Origin: Diphasiastrum complanatum | Lineage: Eukaryota > Streptophyta > Lycopodiopsida > Lycopodiales > Lycopodiaceae | Length of the DNA: 64,000 bases | NCBI GenBank assembly: GCA_029204225.1 | Contig: CM055098.1 | Span: forward strand, 14,958,533-15,022,532 | Direction of reading: 5' to 3' | In this document: positions 1 through 11,512 of the stretch, piece after piece | How positions within the stretch are numbered: position 1 is the first letter of the stretch | How the letters are laid out: each line of letters starts with the position of its first letter | Notes under the pieces: model-generated | What the model was told of the DNA's origin: nothing | What the model saw: the letters and a program-made list of their open reading frames with translations, nothing else | Database searches by the model: none | Position numbers and translations under genes: made by a program

Positions 1-189
1 CAGGCTTGGGGTGATCACAGGGTTGTGGTCTATGGTTGGGTGATTAATACATGTCCAATATTCTACTGGTTCCACAAAGGATTTCAAAAGAGGGGTGATG
101 GTGATGGTTTTCTTTTTTTAGGCCTCAAACTGGAGCTTAGAAAACTAGCACTTTTATTAAATTTAAACAAAAAACAATCACAAACATAC

Positions 190-3100
190 CGTTGACCCAT
201 AGTTCTTTATGAACCATTCAAAAACTCGGGGTTCTGCAGCTTCAAACATAGTCTTGTCTAGACCCAACCTTCCAATAATTTTTGCAATTATATCGGTGCG
301 CCAGGGGTTCACATTTTTGGTAAGTCCTTCGGAGTCTATCATGATCATATCAGCTCCAGCTTCTAGCCATCTTTCCGCTCTCTTGATTAACCAATCAACA
401 TCCTTTTTCCCTTCGTCAGGCCATAGTGAAGCAGTAACTGGACCATCTGCACCCAATCTCACTAGTCCTTGCTCTAAGTCAAGCAGATGGAACACTACAA
501 TACATCTTGTGATCAGCGTGGCCTCCTTTCAAAAATGCTATCGTACTGCAGAAAGGAATATATATGCCTGTCCATTAAATATTGACAGTCTCTATGTGGC
601 TCTACAATCTGAAAACTCATGAATTGAGTATGTCATTTCTAGGTTATCAAGTGTTACAAAAAACACATGAATACCCACAAAACTGGACTACTTTCTAAAA
701 CAGGAAAAAGGCTTGCAGAAACCCTTTTCATAGTGCCATATGAATCTAAACAGTAATGTAATAAGAAGCAATCATTCATGCTGATTACATCTACAGAAGA
801 AATTAAAACTATATAGTGAAGTTACTCTTTCCTTTGTGAGCCCAGCTTCGGCATTCTTGTTACTTCTCAATATGAACAAATGAATGACTTTTGCTGAGTA
901 AAGAACAAATAATTCTCGTCTATGGTTGCAGAACTCAAAACCACAAAACATTCTTTACCTTGTAATCATTTGCAACTTCCAGATAAAGAAAAAAAAAGCC
1001 CACAAACAAACCAATTCAACAATCTTCATTTCCGTATCAAAGTACTTACTTTGAGCACTAAGGTCTTCAACAGGAATTTCATCTGGAGGCTCGAATGAGA
1101 TGCCGAGTTCAGGTTTTACTTTAAGACCTTCACTTTTGGCTGTGCGTATGAGATGTAAGAGGTCCCCGTCTGACAACTTGAGAAATCCAGTGCTTAACTC
1201 TAGAGTGTCAAAACCAAGCTCCTTACATTGCTGCAGGAATTGGCACACATAAAAGAGAGATTTTAATATCAACAAGAAAATCACAGAGTAGTAAACTTTG
1301 TACTCTTACAATTTACCCATGAAGCTTAGCCATGTTTCAAAGATGCTTTTTGATTCCAGATGTTGTGGAAAGTGTGAGGACAAGCATACTTGCACATACT
1401 GTTTGAATGAACCTCGCCCTTTCACAAGATTGTGCTCAGCCCAACCTCCAGAACTGACATAGACACCATGACTATGAGCAAGCTCTGTTATGCCTTTAAT
1501 CAGCTCTTTTGGCATCAAGCTAGAAGATCCTCCAGCAAATTTAACGCCATCAACATAGGAACCCATCGCCTCAAATATCTCCTGCTCAAGCGTAACAAAA
1601 TTCAAAGATGCACCAAGCAGCAACTTTGTAAAGTGTTTCCACTATTCAGCATAACTTGCAACATAACACAATTCAAGCTACACATTCATTTCGTCTGGTT
1701 AGCAAAACTATGATTCCAAAAGCTTGTTGGACAGCTGGTCGGTGCTATATGATGAAACAGACACAAAGCAGATTAGTTAAGCTTGTTTTCTTAAACGTCC
1801 TTAAATAGCATCAGCTTCTAAACTGTAAATGGCTTCAGCATTAAATAGCATCAGCTCCTAAACTGTAAATGGCTTCATGGGCATTCTGAAATTTTTGAGC
1901 TGATAATAAAAACACAGATTCAAATAGTCCACTGACAAAAACAGTCTCCACAAAAAGTGGAAAGATTAAAGCACGACTATTAATGAAACTCTGATATCAA
2001 CAAGTTCTCGCTATTCTCTAATCCTGAGGACTCAGCACGTCCAGGACTTCTCAAGTTTGAAGCGTTTATTGAAGTGCTAAAAGCATTCATAAAGTCCTAA
2101 ACTTTTAATTGGATGTCAAAATGTTTCACAGAAACATTGAATCACCTCCAATCTTTAAAAAAGGTCCATATCCATTTTTATTGAAGTCTAAAGCTTTTAT
2201 TGAAGTGCTAAAAGCATTCACAGAAGTTCTGAATTTTCAGTAAAATGTCAAAACGTTTCACAGAAGGATTGGATCACCTCCACACTATCGTTCATTAAGT
2301 ACGATTTAAAACAAATCACGTTTTGAAGAGCAAGGGAGCATAACTTCTGTTCTAAGGGCTAAACCTACATGTTATGAAAATGCCTTTAACATAAGAGGTT
2401 GAACCCTTCACTTTAGAATGAAGTTTCGCAAACCTTCAAGTATTTTAAACAAGCTTCAATACACTTCAAATTGTACACACTTGTTAAAAGAACCTTTCTG
2501 TATCTGTGAGCTTTCAAGTTCATCCATCAATCTTCAAGGACCCTCTACATTGTAAACCAGAGGACCCAATCCAACCCTTTCTCGAAAGAATCGAAACTTA
2601 CTGATTTTGCAAGCTCTTATGTATAGTAAACAGTCTTCACAAAACTTCAATTTGGTAAAGAACAAGGACTTATCCATTCACGAGGGTTGGTTCCTATTCA
2701 CGGGTTGGGCCCCTTTCTATTTGCATATTTAGAGTCAATTTCAGTCAGTTTTAGATTTTATGGGCTTTCAAAACCCTTCAAATTATGAAATCCCAAGGGG
2801 CTAAACCTTCAACTAAAATCCAGCCTCGTTAAAGGTCTTCAGTTTCCTTTAAAATCCCTTACCAAACTCCACGAGCGAGAGACTGTTACCTTAACCCTAA
2901 GGGGACTCTAAATAATATTCATTTATCTCATTTGATAGTTGCTTTTGAGAGCAATGTTCCTTTGAAGGACCTGCTATGCAAATATTGTGAACTGTTTTAG
3001 AATTTTTATGGGATATTGATCTTCGATCTACAGTTTTTCCATTAGTTATAATTGTGTGTGAATGAGTTCTTAACTGGCAAAAGGTGAATTGTGGGACTTG

Positions 3101-3711
3101 TAGCTTTTTACAATTACTTCTAGATCTGGAAGGAATAAAGCTTATAAAAATGAAGCAGATTCTGAGTCCCCACCGTGCACGCACCCCTTCTTGTAGGCCA
3201 AAAACCACCACATGCACAGGTTACGAAACCTTAGATTACAACTTTCATAAGATCTGACAAACATTGTTGGGACTAACTAGGGCACCTATAAGCTCGGGGG
3301 GAACAGACCCGTACTTGTTGCAATTTTCTATTTGATTGGACAAAATTGTCGGAGTCATTGAAGCTCACTAGAACACGTATCTTACTCTTCGGGGACAGCC
3401 TGCGCTTGTCTCATATCAGCTTGTGTTAAAACCTTCTTCTCTTCAACCGCAAATGACTGCCTAAGTACATGCTTGCTTTGTTGATGCAATCGATAGTCCC
3501 ACAAGTGCTCAAATAATAAAACACAAAGCCTCCTAACAAGCTTAAGAGAGAAATGTATATATAATAAGTTAACGGCTTTATAAGAAAATACCTGCAAATA
3601 ATGGGGCCCCATAGCGGAGTAGTAAGGGCCTCTGACTTCTGTAACCCCAACATAACGAGGCTTTTCTGGCCTGTTATTGGATCCAGTAAAACTGCGAAAC
3701 CTGTTGGACAT
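190..3711 (-). CDS. HSA32: HSA32-type heat-stress-associated protein, partial (3' end outside window)
   Basis: Spliced gene resembling Arabidopsis HSA32, a plant protein related to archaeal phosphosulfolactate synthase (a TIM-barrel fold) that prolongs acquired thermotolerance. Exons I can place: 3592–3711 (start MSNRFRSF, then RPEKPRYVGVTEVRGPYYS), 1390–1581 (EIFEAMGSYVDGVKFAGG, GVYVSSGGWAEH), 1050–1230 (QCKELGFDTLELS, KVKPELGISF) and 190–494 (GPVTASLWPDE, RAERWLEAGADMIMID, RTDIIAKIIGRLGLDKTMFE, WFIKNYG). All junctions keep phase: exon 1 encodes 40 residues, exon 2 64, exon 3 ends in phase 1, exon 4 supplies the other two bases. The donor at 189/188 opens an intron leading off the left edge, where the conserved VDHSQ-type C-terminus should lie. 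The acceptor at 495–497 is the least certain border. The start at 3711 was chosen because it matches the family N-terminus; in-frame upstream ATGs exist. Confidence 0.9.
1801..1878. repeat. 40-bp tandem duplication in HSA32 intron
   Basis: Two nearly identical 40-bp units (1801–1840 and 1841–1878), both containing TTAAATAGCATCAGC and AACTGTAAATGGCTTCA. Confidence 0.9.
2056..2283. repeat. ~100-bp imperfect tandem duplication in HSA32 intron
   Basis: Two diverged copies (about 2056–2150 and 2183–2283) share TTATTGAAGTGCTAAAAGC, ATGTCAAAA.GTTTCACAG and GATTGAATCACCTCC-like blocks in the same order. Confidence 0.8.
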
Positions 3712-4667
3712 CCTTTTGCGCTCACTTCCCTCCTGCATCATCGATCTATCCATCCATCAACATAAAGAAACAAAACCAAGCGCCAACAACTTCTTCAGCT
3801 TCCCCACAACAGAGCAACCTCTCTTCTCATAAACAAACAAGCGCTATTTCTGTTCGGAATGAATCAAAAATTTCTTAGAAGTAATTCAGTCAAAACTCAA
3901 ACTTAGTCAGCTGGATCTTATTATGATTCTGTGACTGACATTAACGAAAGCAAAGGGAATTGTCATGGAGATGGCGAATTACGTTATCGGCCGTTGGGGT
4001 TATTGCTGGATGGATGCAGGGATGAAATAGAAAAATTGATCGAGGGAGCGAACGACAGATGCTTCCGGAAAGATCTTCAGAATCTGATCCGTTCGTTAGA
4101 TTAGCGTTATTGTTTGTTCCTGGTCATATTGCTAGTGATGGACGTTTCCAGAAAGAGAGAAAGGGTTTATAATTCAGTACTCCCTACTCAGCATGGGGTC
4201 AGGCTACATGTTTGGCCTCAGCCCAATGTATGGGCACCATGTGGCGTCACTTGGATGGGTGCCCCAGAAAAACCTTTGGCGTCACTGGTGATTTTTTGCG
4301 AGCAGTGCGTGTCCCGGCAGCAGCTGTAGGGCAAAATGCCTGACCTAGGTCTTTTGCCCTTCAAAGAAAGGGCATTTAAGTAATGCACCCTTCAAATGTA
4401 AAAGGAAAAGAAATGCACATTCCGTGGGTTTTAAGGGAAACCTTTAGAAAGATACTTGTGAAGATAATAATAATAATAATATCCCTGCTTTTATTAAAAA
4501 TGATGGAAAAACTCATGATCAAACAAGTAGATTGAAATATTTAAAATAATATCGTAGAACGGCAAAAACGAATTAAACTATCCAAAAGCTAAGTAAAATT
4601 TAGAATAGTAAGCTAATTACTTAAAACCAACTGCCGGATGTAAATCAGTAACTAAATAATAAGCTAA
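3712..4667. other. HSA32 5' flank and empty spacer
   Basis: Presumed 5' UTR and promoter of the minus-strand HSA32 gene, then unassigned DNA with a short TAA/ATA microsatellite near 4465–4483. No coding similarity seen. Confidence 0.5.
4063..4082. promoter_or_regulatory. Possible heat-shock element upstream of HSA32
   Basis: TTCCGGAA at 4063–4070 is a perfect pair of inverted GAA modules in HSF spacing. It is followed by GATCTTCAGAA, a degenerate continuation. It lies about 350 bp upstream of the predicted HSA32 start, and HSA32 genes are known to be heat-induced. A third module in strict 5-bp register is imperfect, so this is only a candidate. Confidence 0.35.
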
Positions 4668-4712
4668 TTACTCAAAACCAACTGCCTGATGTAAATCACT
4701 AACTAAAATAGA
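4610..4712. repeat. ~50-bp tandem duplication
   Basis: TAAGCTAATTACTTAAAACC...GATGTAAATCA is repeated almost exactly about 50 bp later (roughly 4610–4660 and 4661–4712). It duplicates the 3' tail of the unassigned minus-strand reading frame next to it. Confidence 0.8.
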
Positions 4713-5105
4713 ACCAGTAATAGGTAATGCAGGAAGCTTTGAAGCAGCCGCTCCTGCAAACTGAGCCCGTCGAAGAATTGAAACCATCTGTGAACGTTGT
4801 AATGCTATAGAAATACGTTGACGGTAGTGAGAAACAATGACGGAAGGTAAGGTAATGCTTTGTCCTTGGCGTTTCAGCATAAGCTCCTCACATAAAAGAT
4901 AAAAAATCATTAAATTTCTTGTGACTACTTTGAACACCTCACATACTTCTATTCCCCTTGATTTGTGACTATCTCCCTCACTAAGTCTCATGATAGAAAC
5001 ATTTGATCTACTCTTTTTGTGAAAACATCTGACACCACTTGTTGCACAAATGACTTTCTTGGACTCATCACAAAAAAATGTAGAAGAGCCACTTCCTTTG
5101 TGCAT
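4668..5105 (-). CDS. Unrecognised 145-codon open frame
   Basis: Open minus-strand frame running from a start at 5105 to a stop at 4668. It encodes a basic, Ser-rich protein with no motif I recognise. The end contains LPALPITGSILVSDLHQAV, and the DNA for the last 15 or so residues is duplicated just downstream. It lies directly downstream of a possible minus-strand copia fragment, so it may be transposon-derived or chance. I assign no function. Confidence 0.2.
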   Translation of the reverse strand: MHKGSGSSTFFCDESKKVICATSGVRCFHKKSRSNVSIMRLSEGDSHKSRGIEVCEVFKVVTRNLMIFYLLCEELMLKRQGQSITLPSVIVSHYRQRISIALQRSQMVSILRRAQFAGAAASKLPALPITGSILVSDLHQAVGFE

Positions 5106-5369
5106 GCACCTGGCATCATTATTTTTTTTTTCACATGATCAACGAAATCATTAGCAACAACCTTTTCCAACGAAGAACCTTCATCACCTCCATTGATGAA
5201 GTTAGTTCTTTTCTTACTTTTTGCATGCTTGCACTTGCTATGAAGAACTGTTATTATCCCAATAGCTAGCCAAGTTAGCACAAAAATGAACATCTCCAAG
5301 AAGCATATTAGATCTCGACCTAGATCTAGCATAAGGAAGCTTGTTAGATTTTGCGTAAGATCCACGAAT

Positions 5370-5711
5370 CTAATCGATGTTGAAAGAGAACTTTGGAAAG
5401 TTGAGACCAAAATCCTTTTCCATTCCGTCATTTCTGTTAGCCATAACAAAAGCATCAGACTTGAAAAGCCTACCTTGTCTATTGCCCCTAGCAATCGAGA
5501 TTTCTTCCTTTCTAATGAAACAAGCATCACCATCAAACTTTACAATGTATCCTTTTGTTGGATTGTTCTCTTGCTTATCGACTAACCGATCTATAATCTT
5601 TATCCACTTAGTACCCAGTTCTGCATTTCTCTTCGTGTTCCTACACGGTTTGCAGAAATACACGAGAAATCGCTCATAGGTGAATCTGACATATTGGACA
5701 TCATTTGACAA
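5370..5711 (-). pseudogene. Possible copia pol fragment (GAG pre-integrase region)
   Basis: The minus-strand frame contains GYIVKFDGDACFIRKEE followed by IARGNRQGRLFKSDAFV. This fits the order 'C.I......IA.G.R.G.LY' of the copia segment between protease and integrase. No His/Cys zinc motif or integrase follows intact. Upstream (5700–5790) the frame decays into short GAAGTCTTC-type repeats. Assignment is by pattern only. Confidence 0.35.
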
Positions 5712-6813
5712 ACTTCGAAGACTTCAGACACTTCGGTGACTTTGAAGACTTCAACCACTTAGGCTAATTTGGAGACTTTGGACACTTCGTATGAATCACA
5801 GTTAATTGTTCCACTTGAATTGAAGCTTAAGACTTGCCTTAACCGTTTAGCAAGTAAATTTTTAAGAAGTACCAATTGGATGGATGCCAGCTCATTATGG
5901 CCAAGCGGCCATTAAAGATCTACGACCTAATTAGCTATCCTACTGGACATGCCGCATTTTGCTTAGTATAAATAAGCCAATCATACTTCTATTATTTCCA
6001 AGTGATTGTAATGCATTTACAGAGTATTGTAACAGCTCTCTCAAGCTTTCAAGCTTGAATACTCTTGAGCATTCTAGTTCAGTTCTTTAGAGTTCATTAT
6101 AGAGTTTTTCTATTAGCGCTTACTGCTTATCAGCGGAAGTGCAATCAGACATAGATTATCAGTTACTCAGAGATAGCCTAGAGTACGTGGTTTCTATCTG
6201 CAATTATCTTGTGCTCATCATCATCTATTTCTATGTTGAATCAATCTATCCTTTATTGCATTCAGTATTATGTCAGAATGTATGCATCTCTGCAATTGTT
6301 TTGTACATTAGGGGGAATATGGGCTCAAAATGGGCCCTTTAAAAAGTTTCACTTTAGAGAGAGAATGCGAACCGATAACTTCTGGATGCCGTTTTTCGAG
6401 TTTTCGGCCTTGCTCAACGTTTACTGTATGGTTAACCTTAGACATTAGTTAGTTAAGCATGAGATGTAATAACTTCTCTGCAAGCTCATTTCAAAATTTG
6501 GGGCTAGAGCTTTAAGACTAAAAATCTGGGGTGCTCACTGCAAAAACTGAAGCAGGAGTAGCAGAACTTTTGAAATTTTTGTATGCTTATAGTGAAATAT
6601 GAGGCGGGACGCTTTTTCAACGCGACATAGACATTACAAAAGTAAGGTATGCTAGATCTATTCATGTTGACTTATTGTTGTTTGAAGCATTTACGGATTG
6701 TAGCTTTCAACAATGGCAATGTTCCATTTGCATGTTGCTCTTCCTATGGAATGCACTCCAATTATTAAGAAAAATTTGAAAGTGTAGAGAATGTTGCTGC
6801 AATAGTTAGAGAA

Positions 6814-7230
6814 TTGAGAATGAATAATCATATGAATATAGATTTGTGGGTGGATGGATCAATTTATCCTAATGATCTAGCTACCAATTTGTGTCTAGAT
6901 TTTAAGTTCGTAACTCATATTCTCATATTTGTATGTGAAGGAAATAGTGGATTACTTGGATATTGTCAAAGGTTGCGTGATATTGGAATGCATAGCATAT
7001 CTTGTCTTAATGAGCAATTACAGTATGCTAATCAACAATTGCAACGTGCAAATCAACAATTGCTTCATAATGTGCAACACACTAGTGCTGAAAACAATGC
7101 ACTCAAGCATGCTATGTCAGAGTTGAATGCTACTATCAATACTCTTCAGGGATCAAACCAAGAAATGTTAGAATCCATGGAAAAGTTGCGATCCGAGAGT
7201 CCTCTCTCAAATTCAAAACATCCTCTATAG
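6814..7230 (+). CDS. Coiled-coil open frame inside the TIR element
   Basis: Open frame of 138 codons. Residues ~65–130 form a Gln/Asn/Leu-rich heptad-like stretch (LNEQLQYANQQLQRANQQLL, then LKHAMSELNATINTLQGSN), predicting a coiled coil. The N-terminal part has no motif I know. No intact gene structure is visible around it. It could be a fragment of a transposon accessory protein or a captured host exon. Function unknown. Confidence 0.3.
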   Translation: MRMNNHMNIDLWVDGSIYPNDLATNLCLDFKFVTHILIFVCEGNSGLLGYCQRLRDIGMHSISCLNEQLQYANQQLQRANQQLLHNVQHTSAENNALKHAMSELNATINTLQGSNQEMLESMEKLRSESPLSNSKHPL

Positions 7231-8378
7231 AAATATAACTGTCACTATTTATAAAATATACAGGAATATTGAGTAGAGTTAACTGATTATTAGGAGATGC
7301 AGATAACTGCAGGTGCTTGAGTGGATGATTCTCCTTGGTGAATGACTGGGATCGTAGGAAAGAGAATTAGGGAGGATTATAGAACGAGGGAGAGTTTTCT
7401 GATAATCTGAAACCATAGATGCTTCAGCTTCAACCCCTATATTAGTATCTACATCATCTACATCAACTGGAGCAGATGCAGAAATCGATTTAGAGATCAT
7501 AGAAAAGCATGACTCTCAACTTGAGGAATGATTCTCAAGTTGATACAGATAAAAGTTGTCTCCCTTGATGTGGATGAGACACATGTACAGAAAAATTTTA
7601 TACAAATATATTTGTATTTTTCTATGGTTGTTCTTACATGTTTGTTTTCAGATTATTATTTCATGTTATTATTCATTCATCTTCAATTTCTATGGTGTTC
7701 CTACATGTTTGTTTTTCATAGCCTTGGTCTGCCTTGCCTTTACCATGGTTTTTTTTGGATAAGTTCAGAAGATGATCTGATTGAACTTTTGTCACAACCA
7801 ATCCAAACATGCGGCATAAGTTCACTCAGATAAGCTGTGATCGGATCATCTTCTGATCATATCCAAATATGTCAAGACAAGGACAATACAAACCAAGAAA
7901 ATGAAGACCAAAAATCCAACCGATATCGGTAACACGCCCAAGACTTCAACAAGGACAAGCATCGATTCGATATCTGATTGTAGTGGTCACTGGAGTTCAA
8001 GTGCCCGAAGATCTCCCCAATGGAGATAATGCATTTTCGGTAGGAGACAATTAAGCTTGTAATCAAAACCTAATATCCAGTTGCAATTACATTGTGTCCT
8101 CCACCATGGAAATGGAGATCATAGAAAAGAAGTAGCCTCATAGAAAAAGTGACTCATAGAATAGATCATAGAAAAAGTGATTCATATATTTTCAAAAATG
8201 ATGTATACAAAAAATTATATTATTCAAAATCTATGGATCTTCAATTTTGATGGATGTTCCAATGTCTTTGCATTTTATATGCTCTTCCTGCCTTGCTCTA
8301 AAACCTGCACAAGAGAAATTGTTTTAGTTAGTTTATTTAAAAAAAAAAACACTAAGAAAATAAAAAAAATGAAAAATT

Positions 8379-8786
8379 TCATATGGCATAACGTACCTTT
8401 ACACCATTCAGTTGAGTTTGATAGTACTGAGGTAGATCGAATTGCAACATGTCTAGTTCTGATCGAATGTAATTGAGACACCAATCTTCCTCAGCCTCAA
8501 CCATTGCAAGAATGTTGTCATTTCTTTTCATTGTTATTTGAAGTTGCTCTTGAGGGTTTATTCCAAAATCTTGATCAAGTGGCTTCCACTCATTTTTGCA
8601 TTTTATCCATCTTTTATAATACAGCAGCAAAGTGAGCATTTGTTTTTCGATGTGATACCTAAATGTCATTGATGAGTTACATACTCTGCACTCAACTTGC
8701 TGATTTTGTTTCGTATCCCAACCATCATCCAACAATTCAGCGATTATTTCAACACTCAAGTCCTTACAAATAAACATTGTTTTCAT
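8379..8786 (-). CDS. Unrecognised frame inside the TIR element, possible exon
   Basis: Minus-strand frame of 135 codons with a fairly natural composition: VEIIAELLDDGWDTKQ, VECRVCNSSMTFRYHIEKQ and YKRWIKCKNEWKPLDQDFG. The single CRVC pair is too little for a zinc-finger call. A GTACGTT donor near the 3' end (about 8395) suggests an exon. Its position near the right terminus fits a transposon-encoded or captured gene. Function unknown. Confidence 0.35.
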   Translation of the reverse strand: MKTMFICKDLSVEIIAELLDDGWDTKQNQQVECRVCNSSMTFRYHIEKQMLTLLLYYKRWIKCKNEWKPLDQDFGINPQEQLQITMKRNDNILAMVEAEEDWCLNYIRSELDMLQFDLPQYYQTQLNGVKVRYAI

Positions 8787-9558
8787 TCTCTGAACATTGC
8801 ATTTGGAAAAAAAATCAACAAAAATAGTAAAAGGTAAATACCAACTTAATCTATTATTCTTTGAACCAGTGCTACATTTTAATATACTCTAAATATCAAT
8901 ATATAGTCTAGATCAAAAACTTTCTGAAATTACTGCATCAGGAGATATTCATTCCTCACTCAAAAAATCCGGTAGAGGATATGGCTCTAATCTACCAACC
9001 ATTCACTGGGACACATAAGCGTTGAAAGCGTGCGAAGTCAAAAACAGCATCTTGACAAAGGGCCCATTTTGAGTTCTAATATTCCCTAATGAGCTGATAA
9101 ATCTCATATTGCTTTTGTCTGATAACTCAATACTTCATTGTTTGGCTACGTAATTACTGTAGTGCTAGTTGGTTACTATAAGATTGAACATGACTGTTTT
9201 CATTACATATTGTTCAATATTGATAGGCATAGTCATGCATTAGGAAAGCAGGCTCCATTCCACTGCGCTCGATAAATCACCACAGCCTTCGACTTGTCAT
9301 TATTGCCATATCACCTCTAGTTTCCAATATGGTATCAGAGCATACCTTTATGATATCAGAGCAATCTATTATATGAGATCTCTAATACTTGATATCTTTT
9401 GCGATATCAAATTGATATCATTAGATACTTTTCACAGTATCATATTCTTCAATTTTGTGGTATCAAATTTCAGTATCAGATAAGTTTATTTCCAACTGTA
9501 GCACAACACAATATTTCTATCTTAACGTCATTGATATATCGACAGACTAAAGTTCAAG

Positions 9559-9765
9559 ATGGATCATTCTCAAAGTAAAGCTGGTCTTATTGCAGACAAG
9601 CTGAATGGAAGACCTTGCTAATCGCCAATGAGTTGTGGGATGTTGTCACAGGTACAGAATTGAAGCTTGAAGATGTCACAGCCGACTCAAAATGGAAATC
9701 GAAGCTCGTCTACTCTCGACGAATAGCTTATCAACAACAAATCTAAAGAAGATGATGTTGTAGTC
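9559..9765 (+). pseudogene. Copia gag N-terminus remnant
   Basis: After the primer-binding site the sequence encodes MDHSQSKAGLIADKLNG, then in another frame LIANELWDVVTGTELKLED. This is the usual order at the start of a copia gag (UBN2-like) protein, with an internal deletion, frameshift and stops. The match ends where gypsy sequence begins. Confidence 0.6.
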
Positions 9766-9819
9766 CAACAACTATAGCATGATGAAGACTATCAACTTCG
9801 CACATCACCATGCTAGTAC

Positions 9820-11512
9820 TATGCGGTGGGTGCAATCCTTTACCAGGATGGTAAACTAGTGGCTTTCGAAAGCAATAAGTTGGACCCAGCTCAAAGTAGT
9901 TATTCTACTAATGAGAAGGAACTTTTTGTTGTCATCCACGCATTAAAGATCTAGAGACATTATTTGTATGGATCTAAATTTGTGGTTATGACTGATCGTG
10001 AATCTCTTAAGTGTAAATCGAATTGTGTCGCTGATGCTTTGAGCCGGATTGGAGATGTTAATCAGTTATGCTTTGTTGAGTTCCAATTCAAGTTGTATCT
10101 TTCTCTGCGAGACCTTTGTCAGACCGATGAATATTTCGATCGTATTTGACAGGAAGTCCTGGCAGAAAGCTCTATTGTGAGAAATAATCTTGGAAAGCAT
10201 GATTCGAAAAAGTCTCGCGAAGAGAAGATACTTGATGAATATTCCATTGGTATTGGCTTTTCGGCAGAGTAAAAGTTTGTGTGCCAAATATTGTGGAGTA
10301 CATGAAGGCCCAAATCTTGCATGAGTGTCACGATAGCCCTAGTAAGGGACACCCTGGTACATAGAGGAACTTGACCTTCTTAATAGAGAATTTTATTGGC
10401 CAAAATGTAGGGTCATGTGAAGGCTTATGTTCAAAAGTGTGAACAATGCCAAGTTAACAAAGCAAAAAGACTCAAAACAGCTAGTCTGTTACATCCTTTG
10501 GAAATTCTTACTAAGAAGTGGAAAAGTATTTCCATGGATTTGGTGGTCGGACTTCTCAAGTCTAGGAAGGGTCACGATGCCATTTGGGTAGTAGTTCACA
10601 AGCCAAAATGGCACAATTTATTCCAACAAAAACTATTGTCAAAGTTTCAGAACTTGCTCAACTCTTTGTTGAAAAGTTGTTCAAGTTGTACGGTTTTCCA
10701 AACAATATTGTTAGTGACCGTGATTCCAGGTTCACTGGCAAGTTCTGACAGGCAGTCTTTGAGAGACTGGAAACTTCTTTCGTCTATGGATCACCCAGAA
10801 ACCGATGGTCAGACCGAACGTGTCAACCAGTCGATGGAAGATGTGCTTCGCGCATATGTTTCTAGGTGACAATCAGATTGGGAAAAGTACCTCCCAATGG
10901 TCGAGTTCACATACAATAGCATGAAGCATTCTGCCACCGGATTTAGTCCTTTTACGCTCTTGCACTATGACTTTCAGCCTCATTCCCCTATCTCCGTTGG
11001 ACTCAAAGGTCTCAAGGTGCAAGCTGCAAGTGATTTCTTGCAAGATATGCAAAAGATGTTGTAGGTGGCTAGGTGATTGGGTGTATTTGAGAATTCTGAA
11101 AGATTCTAAGACACTTTGAATGGGAAAATGTCCGAAGTTATCTCCACGTTATAGCAGTCCTTTCAAGAATGTTAAGAAGATTGGTAGGACGGTGTATCGA
11201 CTAGAACTTCCCATTGGAACTAAGGTCCATCATGTAATCCATGTTAGTCGTTTAAAGACATGACTTGGTGGAAAGGATAACCTGATTCCAACAGATGATC
11301 TAGTGTTATTCGAGGATTTGACTACTTTTGTACCCCATGAACCAAACATGATCATGAATACTCGACGTCATCAATTCAGAAATTGTTTGATTTTTGACCA
11401 TCTGATTGGAAAGGTAAGTCGAATGATGAGGACACCTAGGAGAAGGAAGATGATTTGAGACTTAGATTCCTTGGTTTTCTCCCGTAGAAGGAAGTTTTTA
11501 TGGGGGAGGGAA
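9820..11512 (+). pseudogene. Ty3/gypsy pol remnant: RNase H, integrase, C-terminal domain
   Basis: RNase H: YAVGAILYQDGKLVAFESNK, then SYSTNEKELFVVIHALK, a TAG at about 9952, then LYGSKFVVMTDRESL. About 60 residues are missing before NCVADALSRI. The integrase follows from about 10290: KCEQCQVNKAKR (zinc-binding end), WKSISMDLVVGL (first catalytic Asp region) and GFPNNIVSDRDSRFTGKF (second Asp). Beyond that come YNSMKHSATGFSPF and a C-terminal VYRLELPIGTKVHHVIHVSRL stretch. Several frameshifts and stops make it inactive. A purine-rich tract (11502–11512, TGGGGGAGGGA) precedes the 3' LTR. Confidence 0.88.

Larger units (their letters stand above)
1582..3591 (-). other. HSA32 intron 1 (2.0 kb), short duplications only
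   Basis: Non-coding intron between exons 1 and 2, bounded by GT at 3591/3590 and AG at 1583/1582. I see no recognisable coding fragment. It contains two local tandem duplications, listed separately. Confidence 0.75.
6311..9086. mobile_element. 2.8-kb DNA transposon with terminal inverted repeats
   Basis: The left end reads GGGGGAATATGGG then CTCAAAATGGGCCCTTT. The right end, read on the minus strand, is GGGAATATTAGAA then CTCAAAATGGGCCCTTT (17 identical bases). Similarity continues inward for roughly 100 bp in patches (GATGC.GTTTTT, CAACG.TTA). The flanks carry TA on both sides (6309–6310 and 9087–9088), and outside them the sequence reads as one interrupted LTR. The TA duplication and G-rich tip do not settle a superfamily: TA suggests Tc1/mariner-like, while a degraded TTA/TAA would suggest PIF/Harbinger. 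I see no recognisable transposase, so it is non-autonomous or very decayed. Confidence 0.7.
5808..9341 (+). mobile_element. Copia-type LTR, split by a TIR transposon, with primer-binding site
   Basis: The left part, about 5808–6310, holds a promoter-like TATA (AGTATAAATAAG near 5967) and T-rich transcript-like sequence; its start is a guess. The right part is 9087–9329 and is followed at 9330–9341 by TGGTATCAGAGC, the standard plant primer-binding site complementary to initiator tRNA-Met. The two parts are separated by the element at 6311–9086. The right part shares GATAGGC.TAGTCATGC and GTTTGGCT.CG.AAT with the LTR starting at 27369, so both belong to related families. Confidence 0.6.

Noticed and set aside
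209-622. Plus-strand gene over the HSA32 exon
   Set aside because: Antisense shadow of a conserved exon; no family features.
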